Positions 1-7,699 of a DNA stretch of 64,000 nucleotides are shown piece after piece. The notes under the pieces are model-generated. The model was not told the origin of the DNA. It did no database searches and saw nothing but the letters and a program-made list of their open reading frames with translations. This DNA comes from an uncultured Rhizobium sp. (GTDB lineage Bacteria > Pseudomonadota > Alphaproteobacteria > Rhizobiales > Rhizobiaceae). Each line of letters begins with the position of its first letter. The stretch's first letter is position 1. Position numbers and translations under genes: made by a program. The DNA lies in contig CAMFIF010000017.1 of the NCBI GenBank assembly GCA_945952415.1, forward strand, positions 25,124 through 89,123, read 5' to 3'.

Positions 1-292
1 TCAACTCGAAGAAGCCGGCAGGTGCGCCCTGCACATAGAGAACCGTGATATTGGTCTTCGGGTCGTGCACGCGCGCGGCCAGCGCCTCGTCATCCATCCG
101 CAACCGGTCGCCCCATCCCCAGCGATAACCGACCTGCCGGTAAAGAAACCGGTAGAAGGGCAGGGGAATGGCATGCGCCCGCATGAGCGCCGTATTGATG
201 TTCACCGGAACCGGGAAAAACGGCTTCGAATAGGACGTCATCTCCAGAGACGTGATGCGGACCGGAACGGCTGGCAGTGCTTTCTTCGCCAT
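1..292 (-). CDS. GNAT-like N-acetyltransferase, 3' end outside window (partial)
   Basis: Only the first 97 codons are inside the window; the frame stays open to base 1. The ATG at 292 begins MAKKALPAVPVRITSLEM and lies 4 bases downstream of the sseA stop, so the gene is very likely translated with sseA. The visible part contains a Tyr/Trp-rich stretch (YRQVGYRWGWGDR, about residues 55-67) followed by a beta-strand pattern (ITVLYVQGAPAGFFEL). This resembles the N-terminal half of rhizobial GNAT acetyltransferases found next to sseA. The acetyl-CoA binding motif would lie downstream and cannot be checked here. The family call is therefore by resemblance and position; the substrate is unknown. 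Confidence 0.6.
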   Translation of the reverse strand, partial: MAKKALPAVPVRITSLEMTSYSKPFFPVPVNINTALMRAHAIPLPFYRFLYRQVGYRWGWGDRLRMDDEALAARVHDPKTNITVLYVQGAPAGFFEL

Positions 293-296
293 CGTC

Positions 297-1148
297 TTAC
301 CCTGCGGCTTTCTCAACAGGCGTATCCGGCAGGCTGCCCCATTCCGACCAGGAGCCGTCGAACAGCGTGTTCGCCTCATGGCCGAGAGAGTGGAGCGCAA
401 AGGTGATCGCCGCCGCCGTCACGCCCGAGCCGCAGGTGGTGACGACCGGGCGGGAGAGATCGATGCCCGCCTCGGCAAAGAGCGTTCGGAGGCTCTGGAG
501 ATCCTTCAGCACACCGTTTTCGGAAAGCGTTGCGACGGGCACGTTGCGCGCGCCCGGCATATGGCCGCCGCGCAGGCCTGCGCGGGGTTCGGGATCGGTA
601 CCGCTGAATCGGCCGGGGCTGCGGGCATCGGCAATCTGCACCTTGCCTTCGGCCACAATGCCGCGCATGCCTTCGATGAAGGTCACCCGTTCGGCGGCAA
701 AGCGCGGCGTGAAGCGGGCTGGAGCCGGCTCCAGCAGATCGGTCTCGAGAGGACGCCCGGCCTTCTTCCAGCCGTCCAGGCCGCCTTCCATCACATAAAC
801 CTTTTCCGCCCCCATGGTGCGGAACAGCCACCAGACGCGCGGGGCCGTCACGAAGCCCGGACCGTCATAGATCACGATCGTATCCGTATCGCTGATGCCG
901 AGCTTGCCCACCGCGTCTGCAAAGTCTTCCGGCGAGGGGATCGTGTGGGGGAGGCCCGAGGAATGGTCGGCAATCGCATCCTGATCGAAGAAGATCGCGC
1001 CGGGAATGTGCCCCTCGCTATATTCCAGCGCGCCATTACGGCCCTGCGCCGGCAGATACCAGGAACCATCGATGACACGGAATTCGGGCGCCCCCAGTTG
1101 CTTTTCAACCCAGTCCTGGGTCACGGTGAAACGGCTTTTCTCGCTCAT
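297..1148 (-). CDS. sseA: 3-mercaptopyruvate sulfurtransferase (two-domain rhodanese)
   Basis: This 283-residue protein has the tandem rhodanese layout: an N-terminal non-catalytic domain (about 8-130, with the HIPGA motif near 47) and a C-terminal catalytic domain (about 155-275, with HMPGARNVP near 196). The active-site loop is CGSGVTA with the cysteine at residue 239. A CG[ST]GVTA loop is the mercaptopyruvate sulfurtransferase signature, as opposed to the CRxGxR of thiosulfate rhodaneses. The enzyme moves sulfur from 3-mercaptopyruvate to thiols or cyanide and is expected in the cytoplasm. It follows alaX by 37 bases in an apparent cysK-alaX-sseA-GNAT operon, which fits a role in cysteine catabolism. 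Length is normal for the family. Confidence 0.93.
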   Translation of the reverse strand: MSEKSRFTVTQDWVEKQLGAPEFRVIDGSWYLPAQGRNGALEYSEGHIPGAIFFDQDAIADHSSGLPHTIPSPEDFADAVGKLGISDTDTIVIYDGPGFVTAPRVWWLFRTMGAEKVYVMEGGLDGWKKAGRPLETDLLEPAPARFTPRFAAERVTFIEGMRGIVAEGKVQIADARSPGRFSGTDPEPRAGLRGGHMPGARNVPVATLSENGVLKDLQSLRTLFAEAGIDLSRPVVTTCGSGVTAAAITFALHSLGHEANTLFDGSWSEWGSLPDTPVEKAAG

Positions 1149-1185
1149 GGATGAGCTCCTTCTGGAAAGGAAAGGGTAGGAAGCG

Positions 1186-1917
1186 TCAGGCTGGAGGCTC
1201 GCCGAAGCGAATGCGCAGGCGGCGGTTCTCCTTGCCCTTCTTCTCGATTTTCGAAATGTGGATCATACCCACTTCCTGCGTTTCGGAAACATGCGTTCCG
1301 CCGCAGGGCTGGCTGTCGATGCTGGCATCCTCGCCAATTGCCACGAGGCTGACCCGGCCCATGCCCCTAGGCGGGCGGACATTCTTGGATTTGACGATGC
1401 CGGGATTGGCCTCCAGCTCCTCGTCGGTGATCCACTGTACATAGACGGGATGGTTCGCCTCGACGAGCGCCATCAGGCGCACGGTCACCTCTTCCTTTTC
1501 CACCTGCTCGGGCAGGTCGAAGTCGACGCGGGATTCCTCCTCGCCCACCGCCGCTCCGGTGATCGGATAGGGGAGCACCACGGAAAGAAGATGGCAGGCC
1601 GTATGCATCCGCATCAGCCGGTAGCGGCGCGGCCAGTCGATGTGAAGCACCAGCTTTTCACCGACGGCGGGGAGCGGCTGCCCGTCCAGCGGCTTGTGCA
1701 GGATCACCTCTTTCGTCACCCCATGGCGGGTTTCGCCGAGCAGGATTTTCGATCCGTCCGCCCGCTCCAGAAAACCCGTATCCCCCGGCTGACCGCCGGA
1801 GGCCGCGTAGAAATTGGTCTGGTCCAGTTCCACGCTGCCATCCTCATGAACGGCAGTCACCACGCCCTCCGCCGTCGATAGATAGAAATCATCACGATAA
1901 AGGGCGCACGTGCTCAT
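1186..1917 (-). CDS. alaX: Alanyl-tRNA editing protein AlaX (medium form)
   Basis: The 243-residue protein matches the free-standing editing domain of alanyl-tRNA synthetase, which removes Ser or Gly mischarged onto tRNA-Ala. Zinc-binding residues are visible as HTACH (His105, His109) and CGGTH (Cys205, His209). The N-terminal segment (about 1-95) includes NFYAASGGQPGDTG, the conserved turn of the AlaRS/AlaX beta barrel. The length fits the AlaX-M type, which carries both subdomains but no synthetase core. It sits 12 bases after cysK and 37 before sseA, so it is cotranscribed with sulfur genes. Editing specificity cannot be read from sequence alone. Confidence 0.92.
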   Translation of the reverse strand: MSTCALYRDDFYLSTAEGVVTAVHEDGSVELDQTNFYAASGGQPGDTGFLERADGSKILLGETRHGVTKEVILHKPLDGQPLPAVGEKLVLHIDWPRRYRLMRMHTACHLLSVVLPYPITGAAVGEEESRVDFDLPEQVEKEEVTVRLMALVEANHPVYVQWITDEELEANPGIVKSKNVRPPRGMGRVSLVAIGEDASIDSQPCGGTHVSETQEVGMIHISKIEKKGKENRRLRIRFGEPPA

Positions 1918-1929
1918 GGATGGAAAAGC

Positions 1930-2967
1930 TCAGACAGGTTCAAAGGGAGGGGTGATGCCCGGTTTTTCCAGAAGCCAGCCCGGAACCGGCAGGTTCTTCG
2001 ACTGGAGGAATTCCGGGTTGAAAAGCTTGGACTGGTAGCGGTTGCCGTAATCGCAAAGGATCGTCACGATCGTATGGCCGGGGCCAAGATCGCGGGCGAG
2101 CCTCATGGCGCCGGCAATATTGATGCCCGAGGAGCCGCCGAGGCAGAGGCCTTCCTGCAGCACCAGATCAAAGACGATCGGCAGCGCTTCGCTGTCGGGA
2201 ATCTGGTAGGCGAAGTCAGGCGTGAAGCCTTCGAGATTGGCCGTGATGCGGCCCTGGCCGATACCTTCGGTGATCGAGCCACCCGCCGACTTCAGCTCGC
2301 CATGGGTGTAATACTCATAAAGCGCCGCCCCTTCGGGATCGGCAAGGCCGATCTTGATGGCGGGATTGCGGGCGCGCAGGCCTTCCGCCACGCCCGCAAG
2401 CGTGCCGCCGGAGCCGACAGCGCAAATGAAACCATCCACCCTGCCATCCGTATCCCGCCAGATTTCGGGCGCGGTCGTTTCCACATGGGCCTGACGGTTG
2501 GCGACATTGTCGAACTGGTTGGCCCAGACCGCACCATTCGGTTCGGTCTTCGCCAGCTGCTCGGCAAGGCGACCGGACAGGCGCACATAATTGTTGGGGT
2601 TCTTGTAGGGCGCGGCCGGCACTTCCACCAGCTCGGCGCCGAGCAGGCGCAGCGCATCCTTCTTTTCCTGGCTCTGGGTCTCGGGAATGACGATGACCGT
2701 GCGATAGCCGAGCGCATTGGCGACCAGCGCGAGACCGATGCCCGTGTTGCCCGCAGTGCCTTCGACGATGACCCCGCCCGGCTTCAGCGCGCCGGATTGT
2801 TCCGCATGGCGGATGATCGACAGTGCCGCCCGGTCCTTCACCGACTGGCCGGGATTGAGAAACTCCGCCTTGCCCAGGATAGTGCAGCCGGTCGCCTCGG
2901 AGGGACCTTTCAGATGGATCAGGGGCGTGTTGCCGATGGCATCCAGAACTGACTGACGGACGGACAT
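1930..2967 (-). CDS. cysK: Cysteine synthase A, PLP-dependent O-acetylserine sulfhydrylase
   Basis: The 345-residue fold II PLP enzyme is expected to make cysteine from O-acetylserine and sulfide. Visible motifs: NPGQSVKDR with Schiff-base Lys44, the substrate loop TAGNTG at 71-76 (TSGNTG in many CysK), and the PLP phosphate loop GSGGT at 184-188. The reading frame extends 32 codons further upstream, but the ATG at 2967 (MSVRQSVLDAIGNTPL) aligns with the family start and has a purine-rich AAGAGAGA site a few bases before it. It is first gene of a minus-strand operon with alaX, sseA and a GNAT-like gene. Cystathionine beta-synthase-like activity cannot be excluded, since Ala replaces Ser in the loop. 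Confidence 0.9.
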   Translation of the reverse strand: MSVRQSVLDAIGNTPLIHLKGPSEATGCTILGKAEFLNPGQSVKDRAALSIIRHAEQSGALKPGGVIVEGTAGNTGIGLALVANALGYRTVIVIPETQSQEKKDALRLLGAELVEVPAAPYKNPNNYVRLSGRLAEQLAKTEPNGAVWANQFDNVANRQAHVETTAPEIWRDTDGRVDGFICAVGSGGTLAGVAEGLRARNPAIKIGLADPEGAALYEYYTHGELKSAGGSITEGIGQGRITANLEGFTPDFAYQIPDSEALPIVFDLVLQEGLCLGGSSGINIAGAMRLARDLGPGHTIVTILCDYGNRYQSKLFNPEFLQSKNLPVPGWLLEKPGITPPFEPV

Positions 2968-3212
2968 GGAATCTCTCTTTTGTTGGCCTGAGAATAGGAA
3001 ACGACTTTTCGGTTCACAAGCCGCGCAAGACAAGAAATTATCTTCCAACTCCACCGCAAGCACGGCAAAATTTGAGCAGTTTCAGCAACTTTTCCCCGCG
3101 AGCCTCCGTCCTCTGCCCAAGCGAAATGGTGCGTCTGCCTTCAAAAAGACCTTGCACGCCGGGATGATGAAAAAAGGAGAGGCCACCTCTTGGAACGGAA
3201 AGGATGGTCGGC

Positions 3213-3992
3213 ATGAAAAAGGGAATGATGGCGCCGGAAGACGGGATCGTCTGGATCACGGGCGCCAGTTCAGGCATCGGCCGCGCGCTCGCGCTTCGGC
3301 TGGCCGGTCACGGTTACCGGGTCGCTGTCACCGCCCGGTCACATGAGGCACTCTATGACCTTCAGCGGGAGGCCGGCGGGCTTTCCGGCAGCATCATCGT
3401 GCTCGAAGGCGACGTCACCTCGGCCGATGACATGGCCCGGGTTCTCACCTCCATCGAATATGATCACGGGCCGGTTTCGCTCGCGGTGCTGAATGCCGGC
3501 ATCTATCTCCCCGTCCGGGGTTTCGATCTGCATGTGGAGGATTTCGACCGCACCTTCGACGTCAATCTTCGCGGCGTGGTCAATTGTCTCGTGCCCCTCC
3601 TCCGGTCCATGAAGGAGCGGGGCAGGGGGCATGTCGCCATCGTCTCCTCGGTCACCGGTTATGGCGGCCTTCCCACCTCCGCCGCCTATGGCGCGACCAA
3701 GGCGGGCCTGATCAACATGGCCGAAAGCCTGAAATTCGATCTCGACCGGATGAACATCAAGATCCAGGTGATCAATCCGGGCTTCGTGGAGACGGCGGCG
3801 ACGGCGAAGAACAAGTTCGCCATGCCGGCGCTCCAGACCCCGCAGGCCGCGGCCGAGGCCATCCATCGTGGCCTTGCCGGAAATGGCTTCGAGATCACTT
3901 TCCCGAAGCGCTTCACCTGGACGCTCAAGCTCCTGAAGTTTCTTCCCTATCGTCTCTATTTCCCTGTCGTCCGCAAGGTCACCCGCTGGTGA
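3213..3992 (+). CDS. SDR-family NAD(P)-dependent oxidoreductase
   Basis: This is a classical short-chain dehydrogenase of 259 residues. The cofactor glycine motif TGASSGIG lies at 16-23, LNAG near 93-96, and the catalytic triad is Ser146/147, Tyr159 and Lys163 in YGATK. The C-terminal part (FPKRFTWTLKLLKFLPYRLYF) is basic and hydrophobic, as in SDRs thought to associate with membranes. The ATG at 3213 is preferred because GGAAAGGA ends 8 bases before it; an ATG at 3204 in the same frame touches that site. The gene diverges from cysK and ends against the Cfa cluster with a hairpin between. The substrate is unknown; proximity to cfa suggests a lipid but that is inference. Confidence 0.85.
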   Translation: MKKGMMAPEDGIVWITGASSGIGRALALRLAGHGYRVAVTARSHEALYDLQREAGGLSGSIIVLEGDVTSADDMARVLTSIEYDHGPVSLAVLNAGIYLPVRGFDLHVEDFDRTFDVNLRGVVNCLVPLLRSMKERGRGHVAIVSSVTGYGGLPTSAAYGATKAGLINMAESLKFDLDRMNIKIQVINPGFVETAATAKNKFAMPALQTPQAAAEAIHRGLAGNGFEITFPKRFTWTLKLLKFLPYRLYFPVVRKVTRW

Positions 3993-4020
3993 CAGCCTCG
4001 CGACCCAGTTGAAACGAAAA

Positions 4021-4052
4021 GGGCCGCCCGATGGGAGCGGCCCATTATTTTT
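4021..4052 (+). terminator. Rho-independent terminator after SDR gene
   Basis: GGGCCGC (4021-4027) and GCGGCCC (4037-4043) form a 7-bp stem with a short loop, followed by ATTATTTTT. It lies between the convergent SDR and cfa genes. It serves the plus strand best; an A-rich 5' flank (AAAAGGG on the plus strand) may let it also act on the cfa transcript. Confidence 0.7.
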
Positions 4053-4063
4053 GTACCGAAGGA

Positions 4064-5323
4064 TTACTTCTGCAGCGCGATCTGCCGGACGTCGATATTG
4101 CCGTCGCGGAACCCGGCTTCGCAGTAGAAGAAGTAAAACTCCCACAGGCGCTTGAACCGTTCGTCGAAGCCGAGGGGCTTCACCTTGTCCCACACCGCCC
4201 AGAAGCGCACGCGCCACTCCTCCAGCGTCCGGGCATAGTCGCGGCCGAAGCCGAAATTCGAGGTCTCGGAAAGGCCGACCGAGGCCGCGAGCTGCTTAAG
4301 ATGATCCTCCGTCGGCAACATGCCGCCGGGGAAAACATATTTCTGGATGAAATCGGGGTTCGAGCGGTATTCCAGGTAGGAATCCGGCCTGATGGTGATG
4401 ATCTGCAGGCCCGCCCGACCGCCGGGCTTCAGGCATTCCGCAAGCTTGCCGAAGTAGACCGGCCAATATTGCTCGCCGACGGCCTCGAACATCTCGATTG
4501 ACACGATGCGATCATACTGTTCCTTCTCGTCCCGGTAATCCTGGAACTTGAAGGTAACCTTGTCCTCGAGCCCGGCCTTGGCGATCCGCTCGCGGGCGAA
4601 GGCAAGCTGTTCCTTGCTGATCGTGAGTCCGGTTACCCGGCATCCGATCTCCCGGGCGGCGAATTCGGCAAACCCGCCCCAGCCGCAACCGATTTCCAGC
4701 ACATGATCGCCGGGTCCTATATTGGCGGCGCGGGCAAGCGCCCGATATTTCGCCGTCTGGGCCGCCGCAAGATCCGTCACGCCGTCCTCGTAGAGGGCGG
4801 AGGAATAGGTCATGGTCGTGTCCAGCCATTCCCGATAGAAGGCGTTGCCGAGATCGTAATGGGCGGAAATATTGCGCTTCGAGCCTTCCTTCGTGTTGCG
4901 ATTCAGCCAGTGGCGGAAGCGCTCGATCAGGCGGAAGAGGCCGCGCGCGCCGTTCGAAAAGCGATCGCCGATATGGCGGTTGGCGAGGAAAAGTTCGAGG
5001 AAAGCGCCGACGTCCGGGCTGTCCCAGTCGCCATCCATGTAGCTTTCGGCCACGGCTATCGTGCCGCCGGTGATGGCGCGCTGCGGCAGGTTCCAGTTAT
5101 GCAGGGTTACGGAGGCCGCAGGGCCAGGCTCGCGGCCCTTGATCGCCAGACGCCTGCCGTCCGGGATCGTCAGTTCCAGCGTTCCTTTGTCCATCTGGAC
5201 CAGGCTTTTCAGCACCATCTGGGCCTTCGCAGGCAGGCCTTTCAGGATGCGCGAGATATTCTCGACAGATACATGCTCCACGGCAGAGGCCGTTGACCCA
5301 TTCCAGACATGCGAGTTCGACAT
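4064..5323 (-). CDS. cfa: Cyclopropane-fatty-acyl-phospholipid synthase family methyltransferase
   Basis: The 419-residue SAM-dependent enzyme is expected to methylenate or methylate cis-unsaturated acyl chains of membrane phospholipids. The N-terminal region (about 25-140) is the lipid-binding domain typical of Cfa. The SAM motif is VLEIGCGWGGF at 208-218, followed by TGLTISKEQ and the iron-containing-family pattern FEAVGEQYWPVYF. The ATG at 5323 is chosen because GGAGAA lies 7 bases upstream; an in-frame ATG at 5341 would overlap the preceding gene. It is the last gene of the minus-strand series FAD oxidoreductase, DUF1365, Cfa. In this context it could be a UfaM-like fatty acid methyltransferase rather than a true cyclopropane synthase. 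Confidence 0.88.
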   Translation of the reverse strand: MSNSHVWNGSTASAVEHVSVENISRILKGLPAKAQMVLKSLVQMDKGTLELTIPDGRRLAIKGREPGPAASVTLHNWNLPQRAITGGTIAVAESYMDGDWDSPDVGAFLELFLANRHIGDRFSNGARGLFRLIERFRHWLNRNTKEGSKRNISAHYDLGNAFYREWLDTTMTYSSALYEDGVTDLAAAQTAKYRALARAANIGPGDHVLEIGCGWGGFAEFAAREIGCRVTGLTISKEQLAFARERIAKAGLEDKVTFKFQDYRDEKEQYDRIVSIEMFEAVGEQYWPVYFGKLAECLKPGGRAGLQIITIRPDSYLEYRSNPDFIQKYVFPGGMLPTEDHLKQLAASVGLSETSNFGFGRDYARTLEEWRVRFWAVWDKVKPLGFDERFKRLWEFYFFYCEAGFRDGNIDVRQIALQK

Positions 5324-5327
5324 AGAA

Positions 5328-6269
5328 CTATTCTCCAGCAATCATCGCTTGAGCTGCAGATGCGGTTCGCGCCGCGCCGTCCGATGCCGGTCTGGGCCGT
5401 GCCGCATCCTCCTCTAATCTAGGATGGAAAGCGCCGCTCGGCAATTGTGACGAATCGGGGGCAGCGCTGAATTTTGTTGAATCTGGTATGAATTTCGCCC
5501 CCTTGAGCCAGATTTTCAGCGCCTCCCAGTGAATGCCGCCAAGGATGGTGAGCGGCAGAAGCGGTATTTTGACGAGCAGCCGGGTAAGTTTGCCGCTGGT
5601 CAAAGGCACACGCTGTCCGGAAAAGGTCGCGGAGAGAAGCGGTCCTTCGGGGTCGGTTTCCAGAATCCGCCAGCGGATTTCCCGGCCCGGCGGAAGCATG
5701 CGGAAATGATAGCGCATGTTCATTTCCACGAAGGGGGATACGCGGAACATCTTTTCCGCCTGCTGCCGCAGGCCTGCATCGGAGACCATGCCCTCTTCCA
5801 CGGGGCAGACATAGCGATGAAGCCCGCCGAAGGTATTGCGCACCTCGTAGATCAGGCCCTTAAGCGCGCCGTCTGAATCATAGCCGTAATAGACCGCCAG
5901 CGGATTGAATACCTTGCCCGCAATGCGGGGATAGCAGACGAGCAGGATGCGGGACAGCGGTGTTTCCACACCACCTTCCTTGAACCGGCGCCGTGCCGTC
6001 TTGGCGAGATCCTTCTCCCCCGCGTCCAGATGGTCTCGCTCGTGAAAGGCCACCCAGTTGAACCGGTTGACCGAGAAGAGTGCCGAAAGGCCATGGGCTT
6101 CCGGCAACCGGTCGAGGTCGATCATCAGCGAGAAGACGCGGTAGGTGAAGCGGTGGCCGAAGGGCTTCAGCCGCTGGTGCATCACCATGCCCTCATAGAG
6201 GCAGGCGGCATCGCCGGGTGGCGGGCCGTTATGTCTCCAGTCGCTGCCGCCGGGCACCCTGCCTCTCAT
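5328..6269 (-). CDS. DUF1365 domain-containing protein
   Basis: The protein has 313 residues starting at the ATG at 6269, which overlaps the stop codon of the upstream FAD oxidoreductase (ATGA), a sign of translational coupling. DUF1365 hallmarks are visible: LYEGMVMHQRLKPFGHRFTYRVF near the N-terminus, NWVAFHERDHLDAG, and PRIAGKVFNPLAVYYGYD in the middle. The biochemical role of DUF1365 is not settled. Its constant pairing with Cfa-type methyltransferases and FAD amine-oxidase-like proteins points to processing of modified membrane fatty acids. The last 45 residues or so (after KFIPDSTKFSAAP) are low complexity and probably disordered. Confidence 0.88.
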   Translation of the reverse strand: MRGRVPGGSDWRHNGPPPGDAACLYEGMVMHQRLKPFGHRFTYRVFSLMIDLDRLPEAHGLSALFSVNRFNWVAFHERDHLDAGEKDLAKTARRRFKEGGVETPLSRILLVCYPRIAGKVFNPLAVYYGYDSDGALKGLIYEVRNTFGGLHRYVCPVEEGMVSDAGLRQQAEKMFRVSPFVEMNMRYHFRMLPPGREIRWRILETDPEGPLLSATFSGQRVPLTSGKLTRLLVKIPLLPLTILGGIHWEALKIWLKGAKFIPDSTKFSAAPDSSQLPSGAFHPRLEEDAARPRPASDGAARTASAAQAMIAGE

Positions 6270-7621
6270 GCTGCTTCTCCGAGCGCGGTCACCGGACCAT
6301 TCGCATTGGATGAAATCCATGGAACCGTTCCGCCGAGAGCCAGCGCTGCCTGAAGGCCGGAGCGCAACCCGTCCTCGTGGAAACCATAGCCAGTCCATGC
6401 ACCCGCGAAATAGGCGCCGTTGCGCCCCTGAAGCGCCTGCAGGGCCGTCTGCGCCTGCATGGCCTGAGCGTCAAAGAGCGGGTGTTCATAGGTGAATTCA
6501 GCAAAGACCTTGGACGGGTCGGGCTCCCGGTCCGGATTGAGCGTGACGAAAAGCGGGCAATCCCGGTCGATCCCCTGCAGGCGGTTCATCCAGTAGGTCA
6601 CGGTAGCCGCACGGGTTTCGCTCCGGCTGGAGCGAAGATAGTTCCAGGACGACCAGACCTTTTCGCGCACGGGCATCAGCCGCGGATCGCGGTGGAGAAC
6701 CACCCGGTTCGGCTGATAGGGAATGGCGGAAAGCACGCGCCGCTCCTCCTCCGTCGCATCGGTGAGCATGGCCAGGGTCTGGTCGCTGTGGCTTGCAAAG
6801 ATCACCTTGTCGAAAACGGTCTCGGCACCGGTCTGATCGCGAACGATCACCTGGCCGCCGCTGCGGCGCACCTCCGCTATGGCTGAGTTCAGCCGCAGCC
6901 GCGAACCGAGCGGGGCAAGCAGCTTGTCCAGATAGTTGCGGCTGCCGCCGGTCACGGTCCGCCATTCATGCGGCGTTGAATAGATCAGGCGGTGATTGTC
7001 GAAGAAGTTCACGAAATGCTCGGCCGGGAAATCGAGAAGCCGGGCAGCCGGGCTAGACCAGATGGCCGCCGCCATCGGCACGAGATAGTTGTTGGTAAAC
7101 CCAGGCGAAAAGCCGCGCCAGTTGAGATAATCGCCGATCGAAAGCCGGCTCAGATGCCCTGCCTGGCGGTCGCGCAGGCACTGGCGGTTGAAGCGCAGGA
7201 TTTCCTTGAGCATCAGCAGGAAAGAGGGGCGGAGCAGATTGCGCTTCTGGGCAAAGAGCGTCCCGAGATTGTCGCCCGCCCATTCCATGCGTCCGTGATC
7301 GAGCGAAAGCGCAAAACTCATGTTGCTCGCATGGGTCTTCACATCAAGCGCAGCAAAGAGCGCCGTCAGGTTCGGATAGGTGCCCTCATTGTAGACGATG
7401 AAACCCGTATCCACCGAAATGGCCTTGCCGGCATAGTCGATATCGACCGTTGCCGTGTGGCCGCCCGGGGTCGGGCTCTTCTCGTAAAGGATCACATCAT
7501 GGTGCGGATTGAGCGCCCAGGCGGCCGACGCGCCCGATATTCCCGAACCTATGATCGCGATCCTCAGTCTCTGCGGATGCACGATCTGGCCTCTGGAAAA
7601 GCTGTGAAAGCTGGCGTTCAT
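6266..7621 (-). CDS. FAD-dependent oxidoreductase (amine oxidase-like), Cfa/DUF1365 partner
   Basis: The 451-residue flavoprotein has an N-terminal dinucleotide fold, IAIIGSGISGASAAWAL (from about residue 21), and an amine oxidase-type FAD signature. The family is the NAD(P)-binding FAD oxidoreductase that travels with DUF1365 and Cfa genes. The ATG at 7621 (MNASFHSFSRG) is preferred because AGGGGG lies just upstream; an in-frame ATG at 7639 lacks such a site. The stop overlaps the DUF1365 start by 4 bases. Related flavoproteins have been linked to desaturation of methylated fatty acids in furan fatty acid synthesis, but I infer only a general lipid-oxidation role here. Confidence 0.85.
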   Translation of the reverse strand: MNASFHSFSRGQIVHPQRLRIAIIGSGISGASAAWALNPHHDVILYEKSPTPGGHTATVDIDYAGKAISVDTGFIVYNEGTYPNLTALFAALDVKTHASNMSFALSLDHGRMEWAGDNLGTLFAQKRNLLRPSFLLMLKEILRFNRQCLRDRQAGHLSRLSIGDYLNWRGFSPGFTNNYLVPMAAAIWSSPAARLLDFPAEHFVNFFDNHRLIYSTPHEWRTVTGGSRNYLDKLLAPLGSRLRLNSAIAEVRRSGGQVIVRDQTGAETVFDKVIFASHSDQTLAMLTDATEEERRVLSAIPYQPNRVVLHRDPRLMPVREKVWSSWNYLRSSRSETRAATVTYWMNRLQGIDRDCPLFVTLNPDREPDPSKVFAEFTYEHPLFDAQAMQAQTALQALQGRNGAYFAGAWTGYGFHEDGLRSGLQAALALGGTVPWISSNANGPVTALGEAA

Positions 7622-7699
7622 GATACCCCCTGAAAACATGTCTTGCCCGAAGCTGGCTATTCGATTGTTTTCAGAGACGGAAATGACCGAGGCGAAGTT

